This document shows, piece by piece, positions 1-7,212 of a DNA stretch of 12,301 nt (position 1 is the stretch's first letter; every line of letters starts with the position of its first letter). This DNA is from Thermogutta sp. (GTDB lineage: Bacteria; Planctomycetota; Planctomycetia; Pirellulales; Thermoguttaceae), in NCBI GenBank assembly GCA_012798155.1, contig JAAZNR010000205.1, positions 1-12,301 of the forward strand, given 5' to 3'. A program made the position numbers and the translations under genes. A model generated the notes under the pieces. It had not been told where the DNA came from. It made no database searches and saw nothing but the letters and a program-made list of their open reading frames with translations.

Positions 1-152
1 AAAATGTCTGAAACCTCCGCTGCCGCGCTAGTGTAAACTGATAGGCAGCCGCCCGTCTTGCGCCGGCGTGGGCGACGATTTCCTGCCTCCCCGGGGCGGT
101 TGCGGGTGGCAACGCGGCCGATCCTCTTGTCCCTTTCCGTGGTGCGGACTTC

Positions 153-157
153 GGAGG
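153..157 (+). promoter_or_regulatory. Ribosome binding site of the ABC ATPase gene
   Basis: GGAGG lies 8 nt before a GTG at 166. It decides the start: the frame stays open upstream to a TTG at 58, but the 36 extra residues would be Arg/Pro-rich and unlike an ABC ATPase N-terminus, whereas starting at 166 gives a normal ABC beginning (MDAAIRTEHLTKVFGG). Confidence 0.75.
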
Positions 158-165
158 CTACGATC

Positions 166-1182
166 GTGGATGCAGCGATTCGCACGGAACACTTGACCAA
201 GGTTTTCGGCGGAGTGGTGATCGCGGTCAACGATCTGTGCCTCACCGTGCCCAAGGGTGCGGTGTTCGGCTTTCTCGGCCCGAACGGGGCAGGCAAGACC
301 ACGACGCTGCGATTACTCTTGGGATTGCACCGCCCCACCGCCGGCGGGGCATTCGTGTTCGGGCGTCCGTGTGGGGTCGGCGCCACCGACGTTCGGGGAA
401 TGATCGGATTCCTTCCCACCAATCCCAAGTTTCCCCCGCATCTGAAGCCGTTCGAATATTTGAACCTGGTGGGCAAGCTTCACCGCATTCCCGCCGAAGT
501 TCGCATGCCGCGGATTTCCTCGCTGATTCGGGCCGTGGGGCTGTTGTCCGTGACGGACCAGCGAATTGGAACACTTTCGACGGGCGAGACCACGCGGCTG
601 GGGATCGCTGCCTCCTTGCTGGCCGACCCGCCGTTGCTGTTGTGGGACGAGCCGACGGCCGGCTTGGATCCCGCGGCCCGCCGCTTTGCCCTCGATTTGA
701 TCCAGGAATTGCGGCAAGAGCGAACGGTCGTGGTGGCGACGCATATCTTGGCGGATATCGACCGGGTCTGCGATCACGTGGGTGTGATGCACGAGGGGCA
801 GATGATTTTTTGCGGCACCATGCAAGAGATGAAACGTCGCCTGCGGCACGACGGCATCACGTTGGAGTTGGCAGGGTCCAATGAGGCTCTGCGAAAGGCG
901 GCTGAGACGTTGGCGGAACGATGCCCCGTGGAGCACCGCTGGCTGGGTGAGAACGTGGTGAGTTTGACCGTAGAGGAGGGGCGCGGGCGCGCGGCCGTCT
1001 TGGCGGAGGTCTTGCAAGTCTTGAATGACGTGGGGGTCGATCTGCAAGCCATCCAATCGGGTCACGGCGACACCGAGGGTGCCTATCTTAACCTGCTGCA
1101 AGAGGATTTGTCGCATGGCTTTGCCCGATTTCAAGATTCTCCCCGCCCGACTCATGCCGATCGCAGCGGTGTTTCAGTTTGA
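166..1182 (+). CDS. ABC transporter ATP-binding protein (ABC-2 / drug and multi-substrate exporter type)
   Basis: This 338-residue nucleotide-binding subunit should hydrolyse ATP at the inner face of the cytoplasmic membrane to drive the permease encoded next to it. Motifs seen: Walker A GPNGAGKTT (residues 38-46), signature LSTGE (137-141) in place of the classical LSGGQ, Walker B LLLWDEP (157-163) with catalytic Glu162, D-loop GLDP (166-169), and switch His193. The Q-loop glutamine is not at its usual place; the local sequence is LPTNP (83-87), a kind of variation frequent in CcmA-like exporters. About 100 residues after the ATPase core form a C-terminal extension typical of ABC-2 exporter ATPases. 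The GTG start is chosen for its Shine-Dalgarno and family fit. The 3' end overlaps the permease gene. The substrate cannot be told from sequence. The 165 bp upstream hold no recognisable gene and no clear promoter. Confidence 0.95.
   Translation: MDAAIRTEHLTKVFGGVVIAVNDLCLTVPKGAVFGFLGPNGAGKTTTLRLLLGLHRPTAGGAFVFGRPCGVGATDVRGMIGFLPTNPKFPPHLKPFEYLNLVGKLHRIPAEVRMPRISSLIRAVGLLSVTDQRIGTLSTGETTRLGIAASLLADPPLLLWDEPTAGLDPAARRFALDLIQELRQERTVVVATHILADIDRVCDHVGVMHEGQMIFCGTMQEMKRRLRHDGITLELAGSNEALRKAAETLAERCPVEHRWLGENVVSLTVEEGRGRAAVLAEVLQVLNDVGVDLQAIQSGHGDTEGAYLNLLQEDLSHGFARFQDSPRPTHADRSGVSV
1101..1106 (+). promoter_or_regulatory. Ribosome binding site of the ABC permease, inside the ATPase gene
   Basis: AGAGGA lies 8 nt before ATG 1115. 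It supports 1115 over the earlier in-frame ATG at 1025, which would add 30 residues read in an alternate frame of the ATPase, and over ATG 1154, which has no purine-rich site. It sits within the upstream coding sequence, which suggests coupled translation. Confidence 0.6.
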
Positions 1183-2038
1183 GTTGCAATCGCTGTTGAA
1201 GAGTTGGCTGGTGCGACTTTGGCTGATCGCCGCTGCGCTGACGGCCTTGCTGACCGTCATGGTGGGGTGGTCCGTTTTGCCGGATGCCATTCTGATTTCG
1301 TTGCTGCTGGCGGCATTCCTGGTATTCCCTTGGTTTCTCGTCATCATCGTCTTGGGAGTCAACGCCTCGACGGCGGGGCGATTGGACGTTGCCGCCGACG
1401 GGATTCTCAGTCGTCCCATCACGCGTTGGCAGTTTCTGACGGGAATCTGGGCCGCCCGGTTGTTGATTGTTTGGGCGGTTTCCCTCGCGGTCTTAGTGCC
1501 GGCCGTGATCGCGATTGTGGCGGGCGATCGCCCGCAGGTCGTGGAGACGCAGCCCATCACCTTCTTCGGCCTCGTCGCTTCGCTCGCCGTCGTTCTCGTT
1601 GTCTTGGCCTTCCTGGTCACCGTCGGCGTCTTGCTTGGGACGCTTTTCAAGAACGCCTGGGTGGCGATGATTGTGCTCCTATTCGTGTGGTACCCGATCA
1701 ACGCGATCCTCGTGACTTTTCGCTTGGCCGAGTTCTCGCCGATCAGTCTCGACCAGGCCATGCCGAGCATTCTGCGCAAAAATTGGTCCGAAGCCGACGA
1801 GTCCAAAGCCCAGGCGGCCGGCCCGCTCCAGGCGGAAGTGCAGCGTCAGGCGGAGGAGTTCATTCGCACTCTCACCGGGACCGCCCGTCCGGAACGCACT
1901 CACAAAGGTCCCGAATTCTACCAGCATGACGACAAGTACAAAGAACTTTCGTTGGCCAAGGTGATCCTCAGCTACGGCGGATTCACGATCCTGCTGTGGG
2001 GCTTGACGGTGCTCATCTTTTACTTTCGCGACCTGTAA
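1115..2038 (+). CDS. ABC-2 type transporter permease
   Basis: This 307-residue integral membrane protein is the likely partner of the ATPase upstream. Hydrophobic segments are seen at about residues 35-55, 58-82, 114-137, 149-178, 181-202 and close to the C-terminus, so about six spans. The segment around residues 96-110, with the SRPITR motif before span 3, matches the conserved 'isrPisR' element of ABC-2 permeases, which lies near the contact with the ATPase. A polar, charged loop of roughly 80 residues sits between spans 5 and 6. The gene overlaps the ATPase gene by 68 bp in another frame, so the two are almost surely co-transcribed and translationally coupled. The family assignment rests on topology, the SRP motif and context; the substrate is unknown. 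Confidence 0.87.
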   Translation: MALPDFKILPARLMPIAAVFQFELQSLLKSWLVRLWLIAAALTALLTVMVGWSVLPDAILISLLLAAFLVFPWFLVIIVLGVNASTAGRLDVAADGILSRPITRWQFLTGIWAARLLIVWAVSLAVLVPAVIAIVAGDRPQVVETQPITFFGLVASLAVVLVVLAFLVTVGVLLGTLFKNAWVAMIVLLFVWYPINAILVTFRLAEFSPISLDQAMPSILRKNWSEADESKAQAAGPLQAEVQRQAEEFIRTLTGTARPERTHKGPEFYQHDDKYKELSLAKVILSYGGFTILLWGLTVLIFYFRDL

Positions 2039-2239
2039 TTGAGGGTCGGCTCGGCGGCGATCCCTCCATGCCGTTCACCACAATCACGTTGAAGTTCGCG
2101 TGTCGGTCTTTTTCCGATGAAACCCGTTTCTTCGCTCGGGTGTAAATACCATCGAAATGGCGTCGGCGATATCGGAACTTCGAACGCTGAGCGGGTTTTC
2201 CCCTTGCACCGACTCGCCAAACTCGTCAAAGTCCGGATT

Positions 2240-2245
2240 AGGAGA
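2240..2245 (+). promoter_or_regulatory. Ribosome binding site deciding the start of the secreted 606-aa protein
   Basis: AGGAGA lies 6 nt before ATG 2252. The frame is open further upstream to an ATG at 2117, but that start would put 45 charged residues in front of a good signal peptide. The 2252 start places the signal peptide at the N-terminus. Confidence 0.7.
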
Positions 2246-2251
2246 CCAATC

Positions 2252-4072
2252 ATGCGCGTCGGAGCTGCGGCCGGAAGTCTGTTGCGTGTCGCGATTTGCG
2301 CGGCGGCGGTAGTCGGTGGCTGCCTGATCGGCGGAACGGAGAGGCTATCCGCCGCGGAGTCGCCCGCCGAGTCGGCCGCCGAGCTTTGCAAGTGGATACC
2401 CGCCGAGGCGGTGGCGGCCGTCATGGTTTCGCATCCCGCCGATTTGCTGAGAAAGCTGGATGAGACACCCGCAATCCGGGAGCTGGAGAGCGGTTTGCGT
2501 CTTGCGGAATTGCTGGAGCGGAATCAGGAGTTGCGGCAATTGCGGGCGGCGGTCTCGCTTTTGGAAGGGCAACTGCAATCCGATTGGAAGACGATTCTGG
2601 GGGATATGACGGCCGGCGGCTTGGTGCTTGCCGTGCTGCCCGACAATCAAGTGGTCGTGATCGTCGAGGCCCGCGATGCCGAGGTCCTGCGCAAGGTGAA
2701 CGATTTCGTATTGAACTTGGCGCGATTGGACCCCGGCAACGCCGGCAAGAGGGAAGCGGTGCGGGAAGCCGAGTATCGCGGCGTGCGAGGCTGGGCCCTG
2801 TCACCCGAGGAATCGCATGCCGTCATCGATCGTCGATTGGTGTTGTGCAACAGCGCCGAGCTGCTGCGGCGGATCATCGATCAGGCGCAGGACGGCGGCG
2901 AGGGTCTGGCGGGCAGCGCCCAATTCAAGGCCGCGGTTGCTTCGTTGCCGGCGAGCGACATCGGCGTTTTCGTGGATTTTCGGCTGTTTCGCGATTTGCC
3001 CCAGGTACAAGAGGGGTTGCGGCAAGCCCGCTCGCCGCTGTCCGTGTTGTTCTTGGCCGGCTTGACGGAGGCCTTGGGCGGAGCCGACTGGCTGGCGCTG
3101 GGGCTGGCTTACGAGGACGAAAGCGTGAGATGTGCCTTGCGTTCCGGCGGGGATACGGCGCTCTGCAAGGACTTTGGTTTCGCGATGCCGGCCTCTCCGG
3201 GGGAAGGTGTCTTGCCGAACCTGGACGTGCCGGGAAGAATCATGGCCCTGACCATGTATCGCGACCTCCGCGACTTCTATGCGCGAAAGAATGAACTGTT
3301 TCCCGAAAGAACCTCGGGACTGATCTTCTTTGAGAACATGATGGGAATCTTCTTTAGCGGCCGGAATTTTACGGATGAGGTTTTAACGGAGCTGGATCCC
3401 CATGTTCGGATCGTCGTCGCGCGCCAGCAATTCACGCCGGAGACCGGCGTGCCCGAAGTGCAAATCCCCGCCTTGGCCGTGGTGTTTCGAATGAGAAACC
3501 CGCAGCGGTTCGGGCCGATTGTGGAGGAAGGCTGGCAGAAGGCCCTGGGGTTGATCAATTTTGTTCGCGGGCAGGACGCCCAGCCGGGGCTGATTCTGGA
3601 TCGCATGGAATATCAGGGCGTAAAGTATACGGTCTCTTATTTTTCCACCGTCGACGAAGATCTCTCCCAGCCCCTGCCGATGCGCTTCAATTTTCGGCCC
3701 GTGGTCATCGCTCAAGGCGAGGATTTGATCTTGGCCTCGAGCGAGGGGTTGGGAAAATCCATCATGGATGCCATTCGGGCATCCGCGGATTCCGACCGGC
3801 CGTTGCCCGACGTGAGCGCTCTGCTGGAGACGGACTTGGCGGCGGTTGCCCAGGTGATCGAAGACAATCGGGAGGCGCTGATTCGGCAAAATATGCTCGC
3901 GAAGGGCAGGGAACGCGAAGAGGCAGTGAAGGAGTGGGAGCATTTGAAACGAGCGGTGGAACTTTTCGGCAAATCGGTCGTGAAGGTCGGCGTTCATGAC
4001 GGTCGGCCGGCCCTCGATGCCAAAGTCAGCGTCAAATTGTCGACCTTGGAGCAGTTCTTGCCCGCCGAATAG
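2252..4072 (+). CDS. Secreted or lipid-anchored protein of unknown function (606 aa)
   Basis: I do not recognise a characterised family. From ATG 2252 the product begins with Arg2, a hydrophobic stretch (about residues 10-28) and Ala-rich cleavage candidates ending at Ala34/Ala35. Cys24 in VGGC could instead be a weak lipobox. The protein is therefore predicted to cross the cytoplasmic membrane. The mature part opens with 'CKWIPAEAVAAVMVSHP', which loosely resembles the start of DUF3352-like exported proteins ('a proteins with a P-x-[DE] start that assess a value per strand'); this is a weak resemblance only. It contains repeated alpha/beta-looking segments, a Leu/Glu-rich helical stretch (about residues 60-105) and a charged, possibly coiled segment near the C-terminus (about 550-585). 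No catalytic motif or metal-binding cluster stands out. It lies 213 bp after the ABC permease and 65 bp before the DUF1800 gene, so it could be co-transcribed with the latter. Confidence 0.8.
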   Translation: MRVGAAAGSLLRVAICAAAVVGGCLIGGTERLSAAESPAESAAELCKWIPAEAVAAVMVSHPADLLRKLDETPAIRELESGLRLAELLERNQELRQLRAAVSLLEGQLQSDWKTILGDMTAGGLVLAVLPDNQVVVIVEARDAEVLRKVNDFVLNLARLDPGNAGKREAVREAEYRGVRGWALSPEESHAVIDRRLVLCNSAELLRRIIDQAQDGGEGLAGSAQFKAAVASLPASDIGVFVDFRLFRDLPQVQEGLRQARSPLSVLFLAGLTEALGGADWLALGLAYEDESVRCALRSGGDTALCKDFGFAMPASPGEGVLPNLDVPGRIMALTMYRDLRDFYARKNELFPERTSGLIFFENMMGIFFSGRNFTDEVLTELDPHVRIVVARQQFTPETGVPEVQIPALAVVFRMRNPQRFGPIVEEGWQKALGLINFVRGQDAQPGLILDRMEYQGVKYTVSYFSTVDEDLSQPLPMRFNFRPVVIAQGEDLILASSEGLGKSIMDAIRASADSDRPLPDVSALLETDLAAVAQVIEDNREALIRQNMLAKGREREEAVKEWEHLKRAVELFGKSVVKVGVHDGRPALDAKVSVKLSTLEQFLPAE

Positions 4073-4137
4073 GCCTCTAACGTCGCGGCACAGGGATCGG
4101 CGTAACACGGGCAAGGCTACGATGCGGAGACTGCACA

Positions 4138-5520
4138 ATGACGTCTCATTGCGGGGAGTTGCATGACCGTGAGATGCCGCACGCGGGCGCCTTTCCGGCG
4201 TCTTCGGACCTTTGGCAGGCTTCTTCGCACCCGATGAGCCGACGTGATGTCGCACACCTGTTACGCCGGGTTGCCGCTAATCCTACAGCGGAAGAACTTG
4301 ACGGCTTCTCCGGTCAATTGCCCGATGCCGTCTTCCTGCTCCTGACGGAGGAGTCTCCACGCTACCACGAATTCGAAGCGGAATTGCGTCCGCTGGAAGA
4401 GGCTGCCGTGCGGTCCAACGCGGCGAATGCCTATCGCACCTGGTTTATGTGGCGGTTGGTTTTGTCGCCTTGCCCGCTTCGGGAATGGATGACCGTCTTC
4501 TGGCTGGAGTACTTCGGATTAGGGATTGAGCGCGTCGCGGACCTCGCGTTGTTCGACGATGTGGTGCGTTCCATGCGGCGCCTGGCGCTGGGGGATTATC
4601 ATGAATTGCCGGCCGCGGTCCTGCTTCACCCGGCGTTTCTGTTGAATGTTCGGGCACCCTTGAACTACCGTTCGGACCCCAGCGAGCAGGTGGGTGCGGC
4701 AATCTTACGGACCTGTCTGGGATATCGCGAGCAGGACTTCTCGGCCCAGGCCGGGGAGCTGGCGCGGGCTTTTTCCGGCCGCTTCATCAACCGTGGACGA
4801 CTACGGGTATCGGAGTTTGAACGCGACACGGGGGAAAAAACGATTCTGGGACGGAGCAAAGCCTTTGAGGCCGAAGACATCCCCCGATTGATTGCGGAGG
4901 ATGCTCGGGCGGCCTCTTGGACCGCGCGGCGGCTCTATCGCTGGTTTTGTTGCGATACTCGGATGCCGAGCGAGGAGTTCCTGTCGCCGCCGGCCGAACA
5001 ACTACGGCAAAACGGCTCCGTAGCCGCTGCGGTGCGGCTGATCCTGTCCTCGCAATGGTTCTTTTCCGAGGCTGTTCGCCGGCAAAAGCTTAGACGCCCT
5101 GTGGAGTTTGCGGCCGCTCTGTTGCGGGCCTTAAAGGGCAGGATCACTCTTCGCACCGTTACCGAACTGACGGCGATGGGGCAAGACATCCTCCAGCCGA
5201 CGACGTTGGACGGTTGGTCGGAAGCCGGTAATTATTTCTCCCCGCTTGCCTTGATCCAGAGGATGAACTTGGCCGCCAAGCTGGTCGGAACGGATGAGAA
5301 TTTCGGCGGCGGATTGGCGCGGGGCGCGGTCGAGACGTGGGGAGATGATTTACCGAATGCCTTGACGGACCTGATGACGGATCAGGCAATACCCGTGGAA
5401 ATCGGCTCCCGGTGGGAGGACTTGCGGGCACGATACGCCGCGTCGTCCGGCGACCGAGAGCGAGTCGCCGCTGCCATGATCTACCTGTTGGCCGTCTCCC
5501 CGGTATTTCAGACGGCTTGA
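4138..5520 (+). CDS. DUF1800 family protein
   Basis: This 460-residue protein matches the DUF1800 family, whose biochemical function is unknown. Landmarks: the N-terminal 'HLLRRVAANPTAEELD' element (from residue 40), a central segment with a Tyr-Arg-Glu-Gln stretch before 'ELARAFSG', the 'GEKTILG' turn followed by 'ARAASWTARRLYRWF', a helical 'AAVRLILSSQWFF' segment, and the 'MGQDILQPTTLDGW' element from residue 347, which corresponds to the conserved 'GQ-x-x-x-x-P-x-x-x-GW' of the family. The usual 'NENLARELLEL' element is poorly preserved (here 'PSEQVGAAILRTCLGY'), so this is a divergent member. No signal peptide is evident. The ATG at 4138 is preceded by GGAGA at 4126-4130 with 7 nt spacing; ATGs at 4174 and 4234 are alternatives. 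It is followed 57 bp later by DUF1501, the usual partner. Confidence 0.88.
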   Translation: MTSHCGELHDREMPHAGAFPASSDLWQASSHPMSRRDVAHLLRRVAANPTAEELDGFSGQLPDAVFLLLTEESPRYHEFEAELRPLEEAAVRSNAANAYRTWFMWRLVLSPCPLREWMTVFWLEYFGLGIERVADLALFDDVVRSMRRLALGDYHELPAAVLLHPAFLLNVRAPLNYRSDPSEQVGAAILRTCLGYREQDFSAQAGELARAFSGRFINRGRLRVSEFERDTGEKTILGRSKAFEAEDIPRLIAEDARAASWTARRLYRWFCCDTRMPSEEFLSPPAEQLRQNGSVAAAVRLILSSQWFFSEAVRRQKLRRPVEFAAALLRALKGRITLRTVTELTAMGQDILQPTTLDGWSEAGNYFSPLALIQRMNLAAKLVGTDENFGGGLARGAVETWGDDLPNALTDLMTDQAIPVEIGSRWEDLRARYAASSGDRERVAAAMIYLLAVSPVFQTA

Positions 5521-5577
5521 GCGGCGCGCGCCGGTCGGGGCGCTGCCTCGCATTGCAACGGCCGGAAGGAGCGGAAT

Positions 5578-6831
5578 ATGCGAACGCTATCGCGTCGAAC
5601 TCTTCTGCAAAGCGGACTGGCAAGTGCCGTGGTGCTTGGAGGTCATATTCCCGGCTTTCTCCGGCGGGCTTTGGCCGACGAGAGGCTATCCCCATCTATC
5701 CACGACAGCATCGTCGTTGCCATACAACTGGCTGGCGGGAACGATGGGTTGAACACGGTCGTGCCGTACGAGAACGATATCTACCAACGGAGTCGCCCCA
5801 CCTTGGCCCTGAAGAAAAAGGATGTGATTCCCCTGCAACAAGGGGTTGGTATTCCAGCCCGCATGAAGGGTGTCTTTGACGGATTGGAACAAGGCAGCTT
5901 TGCCGTGATTCATGCGGTCGGCTATTCCAATCCGAGCGGTGACCACGATCGGGCCATGGAGATTTGGCAGACCGCCCAGCCGGACAATCCGCATCCGGAA
6001 ACGGGCTGGCTGGGACGCGCCGCCGACCATCTCGTGCCGTCGCCAAAGGCTGGAGCTTCTCCTATTCCGGCGGCGAGTCCCAGCGTCTTCATCAGTGAAA
6101 TCGCAACGCCGTTGACGGTGATTGGGCGAGCGTCGGTGTGCGTGAAGGCCGCTGACCCTGCAAGCCTGACGCTGGATGCCTCATTCGGTTTCCCCGCGAT
6201 CGGCGAGGGAACTTCGAAATTTCCCTCCGCAGCGTGCGAATCGCTCGTCAGCGACGCGATTGCCGCCTCGCTTCGGACGGCAGAGCGGGTTGCCGAAGCT
6301 TCCCGGGAAGACAAACCGGGGAATGTATCCTACCCAAGCACGTTATTCGCTCGGCGACTGGAATGGCTAGCCCGGCTCATACGGGCCGAGCTTGGTACCC
6401 GTATCTTTTGCACAGAGATGGGTGGAAGCGGACCGGGCAGTTTCGATACGCACTCCCTTCAGGCCAATAATCACGGCGAGTTGCTGGGGGAGTTTTCGGA
6501 TGCCCTGGCGGCGTTCCTCGCGGATCTAGCCCGCGATCGAATCTTGGAACGTGTGATCGTTTACACCTACTCCGAGTTCGGCCGAACGGTCCGCGAAAAC
6601 GGCAGACGGGGTACGGACCACGGCTCCGCGGCGCCGATCTTTCTGGCGGGCGGAGGCCTGCGGCAAAGCGTGGTGGGGGAGCATCCCGATCTTAGGGAGA
6701 TGGAAAACGGCGGGGTCAAGCACACCGTCGATTTTCGGCAAATTTACGCCACGATCTTGGAGCGAAGGCTGGGTATCCCATCACAACAAGTCTTAAGTGC
6801 GTCCTTCGAGCCGTTACCTATCTTGGTGTAG
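5578..6831 (+). CDS. DUF1501 family protein, Tat-exported
   Basis: This 417-residue protein belongs to DUF1501, a family distantly related to the alkaline-phosphatase/sulfatase fold and of unproven activity. The N-terminus carries a twin-arginine signal (SRRTLLQ, residues 5-11), a hydrophobic stretch, and a cleavage candidate after Ala31-Leu32-Ala33, so it is expected to be exported folded, often a sign of a bound metal or cofactor. Family motifs seen: 'QLAGGNDGLNTVVPY' near residue 50, 'NPSGDHDRAMEIWQTAQ' with Asp122/His123, 'YSEFGRT' (Ser332-Thr337), and 'GTDHG' with Asp347/His348, which are candidate metal ligands by analogy with the superfamily. The C-terminal 'DFRQIYATILERRLGIP' is also typical. 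The start ATG has AAGGAG (5566-5571) with 6 nt spacing. It lies 57 bp after DUF1800 and probably shares its transcript. Confidence 0.94.
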   Translation: MRTLSRRTLLQSGLASAVVLGGHIPGFLRRALADERLSPSIHDSIVVAIQLAGGNDGLNTVVPYENDIYQRSRPTLALKKKDVIPLQQGVGIPARMKGVFDGLEQGSFAVIHAVGYSNPSGDHDRAMEIWQTAQPDNPHPETGWLGRAADHLVPSPKAGASPIPAASPSVFISEIATPLTVIGRASVCVKAADPASLTLDASFGFPAIGEGTSKFPSAACESLVSDAIAASLRTAERVAEASREDKPGNVSYPSTLFARRLEWLARLIRAELGTRIFCTEMGGSGPGSFDTHSLQANNHGELLGEFSDALAAFLADLARDRILERVIVYTYSEFGRTVRENGRRGTDHGSAAPIFLAGGGLRQSVVGEHPDLREMENGGVKHTVDFRQIYATILERRLGIPSQQVLSASFEPLPILV

Positions 6832-6920
6832 CACAGCCCCGTCCTCGGTGGATATGGCAGGGCTTCAGAGCTTGCCGACCGCGCCTGGCCGGGCTTGGCA
6901 CCCCCGATTCAAGTCCCCTC

Positions 6921-6968
6921 TCGGTGACCCCGCAATTTGCGTGGACATCGGTGACCCCGCAATTTGCG
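6921..6968 (+). repeat. Two tandem copies of a 21-bp repeat with palindromic core
   Basis: Identical 21-bp units lie at 6921-6941 and 6948-6968, separated by 6 nt (27-bp period). Each unit ends in CGCAATTTGCG, a perfect inverted repeat around a central T. Such paired palindromes are typical of a regulator binding site; they could also be internal terminal repeats of an insertion-sequence end (families such as IS21 carry multiple end repeats). I saw no other copy in the window, and no transposase gene is nearby. Confidence 0.9.
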
Positions 6969-7113
6969 CGAGAGTATGCGAGTAGTGGGAGGTCTGGGGC
7001 GTTGGAGAGGTATGAAAGGGAGGGGATGGTTACACAGTGTGATGCTTCCGGGGTGACTGCATTTGTGTCATTGCCGTCGGGACTTTGGGGTGACAGGACA
7101 GGGTCTGTTTTTT

Positions 7114-7148
7114 GTTCCGCCAGGCCATGAAGTCCGGCATGGCGGAAC
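7114..7148 (+). repeat. Imperfect hairpin, possibly REP-like
   Basis: GTTCCGCCA (7114-7122) pairs with TGGCGGAAC (7140-7148), and after one mismatch three more base pairs form (7124-7126 with 7136-7138), leaving an 8-nt loop. It directly follows a GGGTGACAGGACAGGGTC-like run and a T-run at 7107-7113, a combination reminiscent of REP sequences linked to RAYT (TnpA-REP) transposases. The resemblance is from memory and weak. The T-run is on the 5' side, so this is not an intrinsic terminator on either strand. Confidence 0.5.
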
Positions 7149-7160
7149 GCCGCGAGACGG

Positions 7161-7166
7161 TATACT
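7161..7166 (+). promoter_or_regulatory. Possible -10 element upstream of dnaG
   Basis: TATACT is one base from the sigma-70 consensus and would give a leader of about 40 nt before the dnaG start. No -35 hexamer is visible at 16-18 nt upstream, where the hairpin arm lies, so the promoter is uncertain. Confidence 0.3.
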
Positions 7167-7212
7167 AACATGAAAACCGGCGTCATGTCCGTGCTTCTTG
7201 TCGGCCCTAGCC

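Larger units (their letters stand above)
6832..7212 (+). other. Gene-free stretch upstream of dnaG with repeats and hairpins
   Basis: I see no credible gene in these 381 bp; the short open frames cross the repeats and have no family resemblance. In order it holds: an imperfect stem-loop just after the DUF1501 stop (6856-6876, about 8 bp with one bulge, no T-run, so a poor terminator); two 21-bp direct repeats with palindromic core (6921-6968); G-rich, motif-like DNA at about 7082-7113; a hairpin (7114-7148); and a TATACT hexamer (7161-7166). It looks like a remnant-rich boundary between the DUF1800/DUF1501 genes and the dnaG-rpoD genes. Confidence 0.7.

Noticed and set aside
4-36. Ten-codon ATG frame at the left edge
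   Set aside because: No RBS can be judged, and it may be the tail of an upstream gene; too little sequence to support a call.
313-1155. Long antisense open frame across the ABC ATPase gene
   Set aside because: It lies opposite a gene with clear ABC motifs and is a by-product of high-GC codon use; no RBS or family resemblance.
3383-4255. Long antisense frame across the end of the 606-aa gene and the start of DUF1800
   Set aside because: It spans parts of two plus-strand genes with good starts, and its own translation resembles no family.
6900-6930. tRNA-like T-arm (GATTCAAGTCC)
   Set aside because: The flanking arms are both C-rich and cannot pair, the required G53-C61 pair is absent, and no D- or anticodon arm lies upstream.
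6921-6968. CRISPR array
   Set aside because: Only two repeat copies with a 6-nt gap; no spacer-sized interval and no cas genes.
7107-7148. Hairpin near a T-run as an intrinsic terminator
   Set aside because: The T-run precedes the hairpin on the plus strand; on the minus strand it would be read as A's, so neither direction fits.
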